50,381 nucleotides of DNA. Origin: Sediminibacterium ginsengisoli. GTDB taxonomy: Bacteria; Bacteroidota; Bacteroidia; Chitinophagales; Chitinophagaceae. The stretch is from positions 1 to 50,381 of the forward strand of contig CAMDLR010000013.1 in the NCBI GenBank assembly GCA_945901845.1. The letters are read 5' to 3'. The notes below the pieces were generated by a model. The model saw only the letters and a program-made list of their open reading frames with translations. It was not told the origin of the DNA and searched no databases. Positions 9,704 to 19,390 of the stretch are shown here, in pieces (within the stretch, counting starts at the first letter, position 1; each line of letters starts with the position of its first letter). The translations under genes were made by a program, and so were the position numbers.

Positions 9704-10696
9704 TTAGCCAAAATCTATTTCGGTATTGTCACCAATATTTAAACTTCGAGACAGGCCTTTTACACTTGCGTCACTTCCAATTAAAGAATTGTCAAGTACC
9801 ACTTCGTGTAAATTAGTGTAGCCGCCAATAATACTATCTCTAATAATAGACTGTGTAATAGTAGTATTAGGACCAATAGCAACATGCGGTCCAATAATAG
9901 CATTTGAAATGGTGCAGCCTTCTGCAATACTAACCGGATGAATAATAATGGTATCGGTGTAACCATGATTTTCAGGTACATTGCCACCCATCTTTTTTAA
10001 GAGTGTTGCATTGGTTTCAAGTATCGAATCTTTTTTACCACAATCAAACCAATTGGCTACTTTAAAAGACCTGAAACGGGTACCCTTTTGAATCATGCAT
10101 GCAAGCGCATCGGTTAAATTGTATTCGCCCCTTGTGGTAATATTTTCTACAAAAAGTTGTTGCAGACATTCAAATAAAACGGCTGTTTCGTTGATCTTAT
10201 AAAGTCCAACAAGCGCCATATTACTTTTTGGGATAGCTGGCTTTTCTACCAAATGTTCAATAAATCCATCTTCATCCATAGTGGCCACACCAAAATCGCG
10301 GGGGTCATCTACTTTTCTTACACCAATCATGCTAACCGGGCTATCGATAATTTCTTTGACGTCAAATTCACAAATGGTATCGCCTAATGCCACAAATATG
10401 GGCTCGTCTCCAATTAATTGTTTGGTTAATTCCACCGCATGACCCGTACCCTGACGTTCGTTCTGGTATACAAAATGTGTGGTTAGATGCGGGTAGCTTT
10501 GTTTAACGTAGTCCTGTATTTTTTCACCTAAATAGCCAACAATAAATATAAATTCAGTGATGCCAGCTTCATGAAGTGGATCTACAATATGCGAGAGTAT
10601 GGTTTTACCGGCAATTGGTATTAGTGCCTTGGGTTGCGTGTACGTATGTGGCCTCAACTTTGTTCCAGCGCCAGCTACAGGTATTACAGCTTTCAT
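9704..10696 (-). CDS. Sugar-phosphate nucleotidyltransferase
   Basis: A 330-residue protein that joins an NTP to a sugar 1-phosphate to give an NDP-sugar. The N-terminal Rossmann-like domain (1-235) starts with the signature IPVAGAGTKLRPHTYTQPKA and the binding Lys in TQPKALIPIAGK; the usual Arg of G-T-R-L-R-P is a Lys here. Further motifs are GTGHAVE (base recognition), ALGDTICEFD and EKP. The C-terminal region (about 250-330) consists of hexapeptide-type left-handed beta-helix repeats (IIGPHVAIGPNTTI). It resembles glucose-1-phosphate thymidylyl/uridylyltransferases and the GlmU N-domain; the substrate is open. It faces away from glyA across a 169-bp gap. Confidence 0.9.
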   Translation of the reverse strand: MKAVIPVAGAGTKLRPHTYTQPKALIPIAGKTILSHIVDPLHEAGITEFIFIVGYLGEKIQDYVKQSYPHLTTHFVYQNERQGTGHAVELTKQLIGDEPIFVALGDTICEFDVKEIIDSPVSMIGVRKVDDPRDFGVATMDEDGFIEHLVEKPAIPKSNMALVGLYKINETAVLFECLQQLFVENITTRGEYNLTDALACMIQKGTRFRSFKVANWFDCGKKDSILETNATLLKKMGGNVPENHGYTDTIIIHPVSIAEGCTISNAIIGPHVAIGPNTTITQSIIRDSIIGGYTNLHEVVLDNSLIGSDASVKGLSRSLNIGDNTEIDFG

Positions 10697-10832
10697 AACT
10701 TGGGGGATTTAAAAAGATTTACCCACATCGAATAGGGGTTCGAAAATAGTAAAAATAGGCATTATAACAACAATTGTGAATAGTTTGAGGCTTCAAGCAT
10801 CATTTTGAACAAACTTAATCAAGGCCTTAACT

Positions 10833-10840
10833 TATCTTTG
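10833..10840 (+). promoter_or_regulatory. Candidate -7 element for glyA
   Basis: TATCTTTG matches TAnnTTTG exactly and lies 25 bp before the glyA ATG, giving an expected leader of about 20 nt. The nearest TTTG upstream (10804-10807) is 25 bp away, longer than ideal, so only the -7 box is called. Confidence 0.55.
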
Positions 10841-10865
10841 TACCCAAGCACAAAAAATAGCAACT

Positions 10866-12143
10866 ATGCAAAGAGATACCCTTGTTTTTGACATCATCAA
10901 CCAAGAATTAGTACGCCAACGTAGAGGCATCGAACTCATTGCTTCTGAAAACTTTACAAGTCTTCAAGTAATGCAAGCTTCAGGTAGTGTGATGACCAAT
11001 AAATATGCCGAAGGATATCCTGGACGTAGGTATTATGGTGGTTGTGAAATTGTGGATCAAACAGAGCAATTAGCGATTGATCGTTTAAAGCAAATTTTTA
11101 ATCTTGAATACGCCAACGTTCAACCACATAGTGGTGCACAAGCCAACGCGGCACTCATGCTGGCTATTTTACAACCCGGCGACGCTATTTTAGGTTTAGA
11201 CTTAAGCATGGGTGGACACTTAACGCACGGATCTGGTGTCAACTTTTCTGGTAAAATATACAAGCCACATTTTTATGGTGTTGTAAAAGAAACAGGCCTA
11301 ATCGATTATGAAATGCTCGAGGCGCAAGCAAGAGCGGCAAAACCAAAATTAATTATTTGTGGTGCAAGTGCCTACAGTAGAGATTGGGATTACGCACGTA
11401 TCAGAAAAGTAGCCGACGAAGTAGGCGCTTTTGTATTAGCTGATATTGCACATCCGGCTGGTTTAATTGCAAAAGGATTATTAAGTTCTCCATTCGATCA
11501 TTGTCATTTTGTTACTTCTACAACGCACAAAACTTTACGTGGACCGCGCGGTGGTGTGATTATGATGAGAAAAGATGGTGAAAACACGCTTGGCTTAAAA
11601 GACATTAAAGGAAATTTAAGACTTTGGTCTAATGTTATTGATATGGCTGTGTTTCCGGGCACACAAGGTGGCCCACTAGAGCATGTGATTGCAGCTAAAG
11701 CCATTGCATTTGGCGAAATATTAACCGACGAATTTTTAGTGTACCAGCAGCAAGTGCAAAAAAATGCGCAAGCGATGGCTAAAAACTTTACAGATAAAGG
11801 CTATCAAATTATTAGTGGCGGTACAGACAACCACTTAATGCTTATTGATTTACGCAACAAAAATATTAGCGGTAAAAAAGCAGAACAAGTTTTAGGACAC
11901 GCCGACATTACAGCCAATAAAAATATGGTGCCTTACGATGACAAGTCTGCATTTGTTACATCAGGTATTAGATTTGGTGTTGCAGCTGTTACTACAAGAG
12001 GCATGGTAGAATCAGATATGGCATTTGTTGTAAATGCAATAGACAAAGCGTTAATGAATCCAGATGATGCAGCGCTTTTAGAAAAACTAAAAGGTGAGGT
12101 GAATGACTTTATGTCTCAATTTGTTTTATATCCAGAACTATGA
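10866..12143 (+). CDS. glyA: Serine hydroxymethyltransferase
   Basis: PLP enzyme converting serine and tetrahydrofolate to glycine and 5,10-methylene-THF, the main one-carbon source. The 425-residue length is typical. Visible are the N-terminal [25 protein letters not shown], the PLP-binding Lys222 in [14 protein letters not shown], and [11 protein letters not shown]. One-carbon units feed purine synthesis (guaB and purQ lie elsewhere in this window). The end overlaps the DUF4293 gene by 4 bp (ATGA). Confidence 0.98.
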   Translation: MQRDTLVFDIINQELVRQRRGIELIASENFTSLQVMQASGSVMTNKYAEGYPGRRYYGGCEIVDQTEQLAIDRLKQIFNLEYANVQPHSGAQANAALMLAILQPGDAILGLDLSMGGHLTHGSGVNFSGKIYKPHFYGVVKETGLIDYEMLEAQARAAKPKLIICGASAYSRDWDYARIRKVADEVGAFVLADIAHPAGLIAKGLLSSPFDHCHFVTSTTHKTLRGPRGGVIMMRKDGENTLGLKDIKGNLRLWSNVIDMAVFPGTQGGPLEHVIAAKAIAFGEILTDEFLVYQQQVQKNAQAMAKNFTDKGYQIISGGTDNHLMLIDLRNKNISGKKAEQVLGHADITANKNMVPYDDKSAFVTSGIRFGVAAVTTRGMVESDMAFVVNAIDKALMNPDDAALLEKLKGEVNDFMSQFVLYPEL

Positions 12144-12550
12144 TACAACGCATTCAAACCCTATGGTTACTGTTAGCTAGCATATGTGCATTTGCTTCTA
12201 TTAAACTACCTTTTTATTATGGTAGCCTAGAAGTACCTGGGCCCACTGTAACCATTACACCTTACGATCATTTTATTTTACTCGTTCTTGTAATTGCTAC
12301 AGCACTTGTAGCACTCATCAATATTTTTATTTTTAGCAATAGGAGTTTGCAAATTAAAATTAGTATTGCGGGTCTTGTACTTGGGCTTATGAATCTTACG
12401 CACTACTACTTATTTATGCGAGGCTTTAAAACAGGTGGACTATCGCTCTATTCGGTACTTAGTTTTTTAGTGCCTGTATTTTTTATACTTGCTATCAGAA
12501 GCATTTACAAAGACCAGAAATTACTCAAAAGCCTAGACCGCCTGCGCTAG
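12140..12550 (+). CDS. DUF4293-family membrane protein
   Basis: A 136-residue integral membrane protein with four predicted hydrophobic helices (about 7-25, 45-65, 75-95 and 105-125) and a positively charged C-terminus ([14 protein letters not shown]). The opening [18 protein letters not shown] is characteristic of DUF4293, a Bacteroidota-specific family of unknown function. Its start overlaps the glyA stop, so it is probably translated from the glyA message. It converges on uvrA with only 9 bp between stops. Confidence 0.82.
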   Translation: MIQRIQTLWLLLASICAFASIKLPFYYGSLEVPGPTVTITPYDHFILLVLVIATALVALINIFIFSNRSLQIKISIAGLVLGLMNLTHYYLFMRGFKTGGLSLYSVLSFLVPVFFILAIRSIYKDQKLLKSLDRLR

Positions 12551-12559
12551 CAGAAAATT

Positions 12560-15439
12560 TTACATATACTTTGCAGTATGTGACGCTGCGCATTTTTTGA
12601 TGCCTACAGGCACGCCTTCATAAACAACGGTTCCGCCACCGTCGCCGGCTTCCGGACCCATATCTATGAGCCAATCTGCCGATTTGATAACATCTGTGTT
12701 GTGTTCAATAACGATGAGTGAATGTCCCTGATCTATAAGTGCTGAAAAGGAACTGAGTAGTTTTTTGATGTCATGAAAATGCAGTCCGGTAGTAGGTTCG
12801 TCAAAAATAAATAGCATTTGACCATGTCCTTTACCCTTGCCTAAAAAGCTGGCAAGCTTTACACGCTGTGCTTCCCCACCACTTAAGGTATCACTACTTT
12901 GCCCAAGTTTAATATAGCCTAGCCCCACCGATTGAAGTGGTAGTATGGCATTGTAAATACTTTTATCTTCTACAAAAAAATCGAGTGCTTGATCGACAGA
13001 TAATTCAAGCACATCAAAAATACTTTTGTTGTTGTACTGTACTTCTAACACTTCTTCTTTAAATCTTTTACCGCCACATGCTTCACAAGTGAGGTGTACG
13101 TCTGCTAAAAACTGCATTTCTACCACTTGCTCCCCTTCGCCTTTACAGGTATCACAACGTCCGCCATCTACGTTAAAAGAAAAATGTTTTGGCATAAAGC
13201 CACGCATTTTAGAAAGCGGCTGTTTGGAATATAAATCTCTGATGCCATCATAGGCCTTAATATAGGTAACCGGATTACTACGTGACGATTTCCCAATAGG
13301 GTTTTGATCTATGAGTTCTATTTGAGAAATAGAATCGATATCACCAATTAATTTAGAATGAAGTCCTACTTTATCGGCAGGCTCACCCTTGTATTTTTGA
13401 AGTGCCGGGTATAAAATTTGTTTAACAAGCGTTGTTTTTCCACTACCACTCACACCACTAATTACACATAGTGTTTGTAGTGGAAATTTAACGGTGAGGT
13501 TTTTTAAATTGTTTTGCCTGGCGCCTTCTACACCAATAAAACGGGTACTCTTTCTTAATGTTTTTGGCGCTTCTATGGCAAGTGCACCTGATAAATATTT
13601 ACCCGTTAAACTATCCGGATTTTTTATAAGCTCGTTGTAATTACCCGCCGCTACTACTTCACCACCAAGGTGCGAAGCAAATGGACCCATGTCTATAATA
13701 TGATCTGCTTTGCGCATAATCATTTCATCGTGCTCAACTACTACTACGGTATTTCCTAAATCACGTAACGATTGAAGCACCCCAATTAAACGCTCTGTGT
13801 CTCTAGAATGAAGCCCAATAGAAGGCTCATCAAGTATGTATAATGAGTTGGTTAAATTACTTCCTAAATTTCTGGTTAATTGTATACGCTGACTTTCGCC
13901 ACCACTGAGTGAGTTAGCAAGCCTATCTAGCGTTAAATAGCCAAGACCCACGTCTAATAAGGTTTGTAGGCGTTGGAGTATTTCAATTAAAATTCTTTTT
14001 GCAATACTATTATCATGCTCAGATAACACAAGTTTATCAAACCAAACTTTTACATCACGCACCGGCATTTGACATAGTTCGCCAATATGTTTACCGCCTA
14101 CTTTTATGTAGAGTGCTTCTTTGCGTAAACGGTACCCACCACAACTTGTACAAGTAGTACGCCCACGATACCTGCTTAATAAAACACGGTACTGTACTTT
14201 GTATAAATTTTGCTCTACCTCTTTAAAAAAATCGTGGATGCCATACACTTTACCCACACCATCCCATAACTGTTGGTACTGTGCTTTTGTTAACTGTGCA
14301 ATGGGTTTGTGAATGGGGAAATCAGTTTTAGAAGCGCCTTTAATAAACTGGTCTTTCCACCAACTTAATTTTTCGCCTTTCCAAGGTGCCACAGCACCTT
14401 CAAATAAACTTAAGCGCGTGTCCGGAATAACGAGCTCCGCATCTACCCCTAGTACCTGACTAAACCCTTCGCAAGTAGGGCATGCGCCAAATGGATTATT
14501 AAATGAAAATAAATTAGGCACGGGCTCTTCAAATACAATGCCATCTAATTCAAATTTGCTACTAAAATGCTTGACCTGTTTACCATCCACCTCTATGTAT
14601 ACTTCACCCTCGCCTTCATAAAAAGCAGTTTGCACCGAATCGGATAAGCGGTGCAAATCATCTTCATCAAAATCCTTTACAACGATACGGTCGATAAGTA
14701 CCCAGGTTTGCGGCGTTATTTGTGTGGCCGAAGTTTCTTTAGCAAGTGGTAATATTTTTTTTAACGCAGCAGGTGTTTGCTCCATCAGCTCTTCTATGCG
14801 CATCAGTGGCTCCGCATTAGACGCGACATAGATTCTTGAAAATCCTTTTTGTAATAAGATGCCTAACTCTTCAAGTACGGCCCTATTTTTATGCTGCTTT
14901 AATGCAACACCAATCAATACTTTGCTATTTTTTGGAAGGGCACAAATAGCCGCTACTACATCAGATACTTCATCTTTTTTTACTTCTTTGCCACTAATAG
15001 GAGAAATGGTTTTACCAGCTCTAGCAAATAGAAGACGCAGGTAGTCATAAATTTCAGTCATGGAACCCACCGTACTTCGGGGGGTACGGGTAATTACCTT
15101 TTGCTCAACCGCAATGGCGGGGCAAAGGCCTTTAATCATGTCCACATCTGGTTTTACCATACGGGCCATAAATTGTCTGGCATAAGCACTTAAACTTTCG
15201 GCATAGCGGCGTTGCCCTTCGGCAAATAAAGTGTCAATGGTTAGTGATGATTTACCACTACCCGAAACGCCCGTTACCACAATAAATTGACCGCGCGGAA
15301 ATGCCACGCTTACATTTTTTAAATTGTGCACGCGCGCACCCACAACCTCAATAGCGTCTAGACCCTTTAATGGACCCTTTGCCTGAATTGCTTTTGCACC
15401 CTTTACCCCCGCTGTATCTACTTGTTTTTTTGCTGCCAT
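12560..15439 (-). CDS. uvrA: Excinuclease ABC subunit UvrA
   Basis: The DNA-damage sensor ATPase of nucleotide excision repair. The 959-residue protein contains two ABC modules: Walker A GVSGSGKSS (57-65) and a second GVSGSGKTT, signatures NSLSGGESQRIQL and DTLSGGEAQRVKL, and Walker B LYILDEPSIGLH and FIFDEPTTGLH. Zinc-binding cysteine pairs are visible (CPTC, CTSCGG, CDTCKGEG with CEACGG). There is an extra N-terminal tail of about 25 residues rich in Ala, Lys and Gly before DAIEVVGARVHNLKNV. Bacteroidota often encode more than one UvrA, so this may be one of two. It diverges from the sigma-factor gene over a 198-bp gap. Confidence 0.97.
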   Translation of the reverse strand: MAAKKQVDTAGVKGAKAIQAKGPLKGLDAIEVVGARVHNLKNVSVAFPRGQFIVVTGVSGSGKSSLTIDTLFAEGQRRYAESLSAYARQFMARMVKPDVDMIKGLCPAIAVEQKVITRTPRSTVGSMTEIYDYLRLLFARAGKTISPISGKEVKKDEVSDVVAAICALPKNSKVLIGVALKQHKNRAVLEELGILLQKGFSRIYVASNAEPLMRIEELMEQTPAALKKILPLAKETSATQITPQTWVLIDRIVVKDFDEDDLHRLSDSVQTAFYEGEGEVYIEVDGKQVKHFSSKFELDGIVFEEPVPNLFSFNNPFGACPTCEGFSQVLGVDAELVIPDTRLSLFEGAVAPWKGEKLSWWKDQFIKGASKTDFPIHKPIAQLTKAQYQQLWDGVGKVYGIHDFFKEVEQNLYKVQYRVLLSRYRGRTTCTSCGGYRLRKEALYIKVGGKHIGELCQMPVRDVKVWFDKLVLSEHDNSIAKRILIEILQRLQTLLDVGLGYLTLDRLANSLSGGESQRIQLTRNLGSNLTNSLYILDEPSIGLHSRDTERLIGVLQSLRDLGNTVVVVEHDEMIMRKADHIIDMGPFASHLGGEVVAAGNYNELIKNPDSLTGKYLSGALAIEAPKTLRKSTRFIGVEGARQNNLKNLTVKFPLQTLCVISGVSGSGKTTLVKQILYPALQKYKGEPADKVGLHSKLIGDIDSISQIELIDQNPIGKSSRSNPVTYIKAYDGIRDLYSKQPLSKMRGFMPKHFSFNVDGGRCDTCKGEGEQVVEMQFLADVHLTCEACGGKRFKEEVLEVQYNNKSIFDVLELSVDQALDFFVEDKSIYNAILPLQSVGLGYIKLGQSSDTLSGGEAQRVKLASFLGKGKGHGQMLFIFDEPTTGLHFHDIKKLLSSFSALIDQGHSLIVIEHNTDVIKSADWLIDMGPEAGDGGGTVVYEGVPVGIKKCAASHTAKYM

Positions 15440-15637
15440 AAAATGTTACACAATGTAAACAGATTATCGCAGCATAGGTTTAGTTCTAGCTCAAATAAGC
15501 ACACATTTTTTTGCTCGCGCACAATTTTTTTGCAAATTATTCGATGTGAATAACCAAACCACTCTTTTGTAATGTATCCACAAGCGATCAACCAGCATAA
15601 AAGATAACTAATTTGAACCCCGAGAAGAAAAGAAACC

Positions 15638-16219
15638 ATGAAAACACTCGAGCAGGTTGCAGATTTAGATTTGATACGTTCCTTTCAAGCCGGTGATACA
15701 GAAGCATTTGACGTACTGGTAACACGCTACAAAGACCGTATCTACTCCTCTATTTTATTTTTTGTAAAGGATACTTATTTAGCCGAAGACCTGTTTCAAG
15801 ATGTGTTTATCAAAATCATTGATACGCTAAAAAACAAGCGCTACACCGAAGAAGGTAAATTTTTACCATGGGCGCTTCGAATTGCGCACAACTTATGTGT
15901 CGACTATTTTAGAAAAGTAAAGCGTACGCCTGCTATAAAAACTTCTGACGATCAAGATATTTTTGAAGTGATCAATGTATCACAAGAAGCGCCAGATCAA
16001 AAGCTCATGCGTGGTGAAAGCCACGAGAAAGTGCGCCGTATGCTTGACTTACTTCCAGAAGAGCAAAGAGAAATTATTGTACTCAGGCACTATGCCAATT
16101 TAAGCTTTAAAGAAATTGCTGGAATTACCAATTGCAGCATCAATACCGCTTTAGGTCGCATGCGTTACGGACTTATCAATCTCCGTAAAATGATGACTGA
16201 AAATCAGATGACTTTATAA
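15638..16219 (+). CDS. ECF-type RNA polymerase sigma factor
   Basis: A 193-residue sigma-70 family protein with only regions 2 and 4. Region 2 (about 10-95) has AFDVLVTRYKDRIYS, AEDLFQDVFIKI and FLPWALRIAHNLCVDYFRK; region 4 (about 130-185) has LPEEQREIIVLRHYANLSF and the helix-turn-helix EIAGITNCSINTALGRMRYG. No anti-sigma gene follows; the next gene converges from the other strand. A purine-rich GAGAAGAAAAGAAA tract lies just before the ATG. This resembles the widespread stand-alone Bacteroidota ECF group, whose control is often not by a neighbouring anti-sigma factor. Confidence 0.93.
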   Translation: MKTLEQVADLDLIRSFQAGDTEAFDVLVTRYKDRIYSSILFFVKDTYLAEDLFQDVFIKIIDTLKNKRYTEEGKFLPWALRIAHNLCVDYFRKVKRTPAIKTSDDQDIFEVINVSQEAPDQKLMRGESHEKVRRMLDLLPEEQREIIVLRHYANLSFKEIAGITNCSINTALGRMRYGLINLRKMMTENQMTL

Positions 16220-16238
16220 GTCGCTCCCGGAAGCTTTA

Positions 16239-18212
16239 TTATTTATTAGCTGCATCAAACGCAGCTTTAACTGCGTCTAGGTGTTTAATAAAACCGGCCA
16301 CACTAGGGTCGTAGCCATATTTCACATCACTCAAAGGCTTTCCGTTTAGATCCAAAAACATATAGAGTGGCTGCGCATTAAAACCAAAGGTTTTAATTTC
16401 GTAGTCTAGGTTTTTACCACCTACTGTTTCAATTTTAACGCCGTTTTTATCGGTGTACTGCTCGTTTATAGGTAGTTCTTCTGTTTCGTCTACATATAAA
16501 CTTACGAGTACAAAATTTTGTTTGATGCGTGATAATACCGCCGGATCTTTCCACACCTGCTCTTCCATTTTACGGCAATTAGGACAAGTATGTCCAGTAA
16601 AATCTAGCATCACCGGCTTCTTTAAAATTTTTGCTGCAGCCATACCTTCTTCCAAATCAAAATATGCTGTTAACCCAAAAGGCACGTGTAATTTATTGGT
16701 GTACTTTTTTGGCGCCTCGGCTTGAGGTCCAGCACTAGGGCTTACGCCTGCCGCATTACCAATTTTATATTGAAGATCATTTAAATTAAATTCTTGTGTA
16801 GTAGATGGTGGTATAAAACCGCTGAGTGCCTTTAGTGGAGCGCCCCATAAACCTGGTACCATATATACTGCAAAACTAAAGCTTGCCATTGCAAAAAACA
16901 GACGAGGTACCGATACAAATGGCAAATCGCTGTCGTGTGCAAATTTTAATTTGCCTAATAAGTATATACCTAATAAGAAAAAGACCACAATCCATAACAC
17001 TAAAAACACATCTCTATTTAAAATGCCTAAATGATAAGAGAGGTCTACATTGGATAAAAATTTAAGGGCTAGTGCTAGTTCAATAAAACCAAAACTTACT
17101 TTGATGGTATTTAACCAGCCGCCACTTTTAGGTAATGATTGTAGCATGGATGGAAAAAATGCAAACAAAGAAAACGGAATTGCGAGACCTACCCCAAAAC
17201 CCATCATACCTATAATGGGCGCGAGTCCTACGCCTTGCATACTGGTTTGTCCGAGTAAGGTGCCCACAATGGGACCCGTACAAGAAAACGAAACAATCAC
17301 AAGTGTTAAGGCCATAAAAAAGATACCGAGTAATCCACCCTTGCCTGCTTTTTGATCTGCCTTATTAGCCCAACTATTAGGTAGCGCTAATTCAAAAGCA
17401 CCAAAAAATGAAATAGCAAAAACAACAAACACCACAAAAAAGAAAATATTAGAAACCGGGTGCGTAGAAATCGTATATAAAATTTTATCGCCAAAAATAA
17501 GCGTGAGCAATAGTGTAGGAATCGTGTAAATTAAAATAATAGATAAAGAGTACCACACTGCATTTTTTAGTCCTTCTATTCTTGTTTTGCTACGCTTTAA
17601 AAAAAAGCTAACCGTTACCGGAATGAGCGGGAAAACACAAGGTGTAATTACAGCGAGTAGCCCTGTTGCTAAGCAAAGTAAAAAGATGCTCCACATAGAG
17701 CCTTCTGTATTTTCAGATGCCGCGGAGGCATCAGCAGCATTAGTAGCAGCTGCACTCGGATCTGTAATGGCTACGTTTATTTTTTCTTCACCACTTGGAA
17801 ACTCTTCACCCTTTATGCCTAGCCAATTAAAAGAACCTTTTACGGCAGTTGCGCCTGCTTTAATGCCAAGCGTGTACTGGAAGGTGACACTATCGTAAGC
17901 TGTGCCTTTGTCAGTGCTGCCCGGAAGCGCCACAGCACCTGCTACGCCCTCTTCTTTAACGGATGTTTTTACAGAAGCTGAACTATCTAATTGTAGCGCC
18001 GACACAAATACATCGTCGCTATTTTTTTTAACGGCCGTAAATATGCGGGTACCTTTTGCAGCCACAGCCTGCACTGTAAGCGTAGCCGAAGTGTCTGTTA
18101 ATTTTGTGGCCGAAAAACCAAACTGCACAGGTTGTTTAGAATCCTGTGCAGCTGCGCTATACATTAATTGTATACTGGCAAGTAAAACAATAAATAATAT
18201 TTTCTTAGTCAT
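16239..18212 (-). CDS. dsbD: Thiol:disulfide interchange protein DsbD, cysteine-less N-terminal domain
   Basis: Moves reducing power from cytoplasmic thioredoxin to the periplasm. The 657-residue protein has a signal peptide (MTKKILFIVLLASIQLMYSAAAQ), a periplasmic domain (about 25-150), a transmembrane core of about eight to nine helices (about 175-460) with redox Cys in TPCVFPLIPV and FSCTGPIVGTLLG, and a C-terminal thioredoxin domain with the CPNC pair in DFTGHTCPNCRKMEEQVW. The N-terminal domain resembles the DsbD alpha fold but has no cysteine at all: GSFNWLGIKGEEFPSG stands where the active pair should be. A separate alpha-like protein with the pair is encoded immediately upstream, its TAA overlapping this ATG (TAATG). 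Confidence 0.93.
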   Translation of the reverse strand: MTKKILFIVLLASIQLMYSAAAQDSKQPVQFGFSATKLTDTSATLTVQAVAAKGTRIFTAVKKNSDDVFVSALQLDSSASVKTSVKEEGVAGAVALPGSTDKGTAYDSVTFQYTLGIKAGATAVKGSFNWLGIKGEEFPSGEEKINVAITDPSAAATNAADASAASENTEGSMWSIFLLCLATGLLAVITPCVFPLIPVTVSFFLKRSKTRIEGLKNAVWYSLSIILIYTIPTLLLTLIFGDKILYTISTHPVSNIFFFVVFVVFAISFFGAFELALPNSWANKADQKAGKGGLLGIFFMALTLVIVSFSCTGPIVGTLLGQTSMQGVGLAPIIGMMGFGVGLAIPFSLFAFFPSMLQSLPKSGGWLNTIKVSFGFIELALALKFLSNVDLSYHLGILNRDVFLVLWIVVFFLLGIYLLGKLKFAHDSDLPFVSVPRLFFAMASFSFAVYMVPGLWGAPLKALSGFIPPSTTQEFNLNDLQYKIGNAAGVSPSAGPQAEAPKKYTNKLHVPFGLTAYFDLEEGMAAAKILKKPVMLDFTGHTCPNCRKMEEQVWKDPAVLSRIKQNFVLVSLYVDETEELPINEQYTDKNGVKIETVGGKNLDYEIKTFGFNAQPLYMFLDLNGKPLSDVKYGYDPSVAGFIKHLDAVKAAFDAANK

Positions 18213-18667
18213 TATTGAAGCTTAAGGTCAAAAGTTTTTTTGCTTGGCGGCAAGCACTGACGGTCGTCACAAACATTATAGGCAACGGTACCACTAATAT
18301 TTGTTTTAACACCACCACGCACTTTTAATGTTTGCGTATACGTGGCCGTTTCACCAATATAACGAACCGTGGTTTTAAATAGATCATCATATACCTGCTT
18401 TACTTTGCCGATTTCTTTGGTAACACCCACAATTGTTACCAATGGATTTTTATTGAAGGTAATTTTAGTAGGTATTGGTCCACCTGAACCAGTGGTTTGC
18501 GAATAAATATGCCAATCCCCTTCTATGTTTGCAGTGGCCGTAAAAGTGTAGGTATCGGCACTCACTTTTTTTACCGAATAAGACCAATCTACTGGGTCCT
18601 GAATTTGAGCCGACACAGCAAAAGAAATAAACAAAACAGCAAGTATTGAAAATATTTTTTTCATCAT
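18212..18667 (-). CDS. Stand-alone DsbD alpha-domain-like periplasmic protein
   Basis: A 151-residue exported protein: signal peptide MMKKIFSILAVLFISFAVSA, then an immunoglobulin-like domain as in the N-terminal domain of DsbD. It contains DWHIYSQ near residue 52 and ends with AYNVCDDRQCLPPSKKTFDL, a CX4C pair at the position of the DsbD alpha-domain active site. Ig-like nDsbD domains pass electrons to periplasmic partners. Its stop overlaps the dsbD start by one base, so the two are very likely translated together, and this protein may supply the cysteines the fused domain lacks (inference). The purQ stop is 2 bp upstream. Confidence 0.85.
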   Translation of the reverse strand: MMKKIFSILAVLFISFAVSAQIQDPVDWSYSVKKVSADTYTFTATANIEGDWHIYSQTTGSGGPIPTKITFNKNPLVTIVGVTKEIGKVKQVYDDLFKTTVRYIGETATYTQTLKVRGGVKTNISGTVAYNVCDDRQCLPPSKKTFDLKLQ

Positions 18668-18669
18668 AA

Positions 18670-19329
18670 TTAATTTAACCCAAGTAATTCAAACACTTTT
18701 TTACCATCAATATTACCAAGAACACTTGAAGTAGCACGCTCAGGATGTGGCATCATACCAAATACATTTTTTGCTGCATTACTTATACCGGCAATATTTT
18801 TTGTAGCCCCATTAGGATTGCTACCTTCTGCCTCATTTCCATTTTCATCACAATAGGTGAAAATAACTTGACCGTTGGCTTCTAAGGCATCAAGTGTTTT
18901 TTGATCTGCAAAATAACGACCCTCACCATGCGCAATAGGTATTTTTAAAGCACCTATTGCAGCATTTTTTATATATACATTTTTACAGATAAATTGCTGA
19001 TTAGCATTTTGTAATAATACGCCTGGCAGTAAACCACTCTCACATAATATTTGAAATCCATTACATACACCAAGTACTTTTCCGCCCCTGTTTGCAAAAT
19101 CAATTACAGATTGCATCATTGGGCTAAAACGTGCAATCGCACCGCAACGTAAATAATCGCCATAAGAAAATCCACCCGGAAGTACAATACAATCATCGGT
19201 AGTAAACATACTGAGGTCTTTGTCTTTATGCCAAAGCATAATCACTTCTTTACCCAAATCTTGGGCCAAAGCGTCCTGCATATCTCTGTCACAATTAGAT
19301 CCTGGAAATACAACCACACCAAACTTCAT
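18670..19329 (-). CDS. purQ: Phosphoribosylformylglycinamidine synthase, glutaminase subunit
   Basis: Class I glutamine amidotransferase that supplies ammonia to PurL for FGAM synthesis. The 219-residue product has the typical start MKFGVVVFPGSNCDRD, PGGFSYGDYLRCGAIA, the nucleophile Cys89 in LGVCNGFQIL, and the His/Glu pair in MMPHPERATS. Separate PurQ (with small PurL and PurS) is the alternative to fused PurL; finding this small subunit predicts a split PurL elsewhere. I start at 19329, the conserved MKFGVVV; upstream in-frame codons overlap the promoter candidate. It is followed after 2 bp by the DsbD-alpha-like gene, an unusual metabolic pairing. Confidence 0.96.
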   Translation of the reverse strand: MKFGVVVFPGSNCDRDMQDALAQDLGKEVIMLWHKDKDLSMFTTDDCIVLPGGFSYGDYLRCGAIARFSPMMQSVIDFANRGGKVLGVCNGFQILCESGLLPGVLLQNANQQFICKNVYIKNAAIGALKIPIAHGEGRYFADQKTLDALEANGQVIFTYCDENGNEAEGSNPNGATKNIAGISNAAKNVFGMMPHPERATSSVLGNIDGKKVFELLGLN

Positions 19330-19358
19330 AACATGTATAATTATCTGATAGAATAATG

Positions 19359-19387
19359 CAAAGGTAACCCTCAAAAAGATAAGCAAA
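19359..19387 (-). promoter_or_regulatory. Candidate purQ promoter
   Basis: On the minus strand TACCTTTG (19366 to 19359) fits TAnnTTTG exactly, with TTTG at 19387-19384 about 17 bp upstream, slightly short. It lies 29 bp before the purQ start and would drive purQ, the alpha-like gene and dsbD. Confidence 0.5.
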
Positions 19388-19390
19388 AGC

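Noticed and set aside
15418..15639. 73-residue minus-strand frame between uvrA and the sigma factor
   Set aside because: It overlaps the uvrA start and the divergent promoter region, and its sequence is not protein-like; treated as intergenic.
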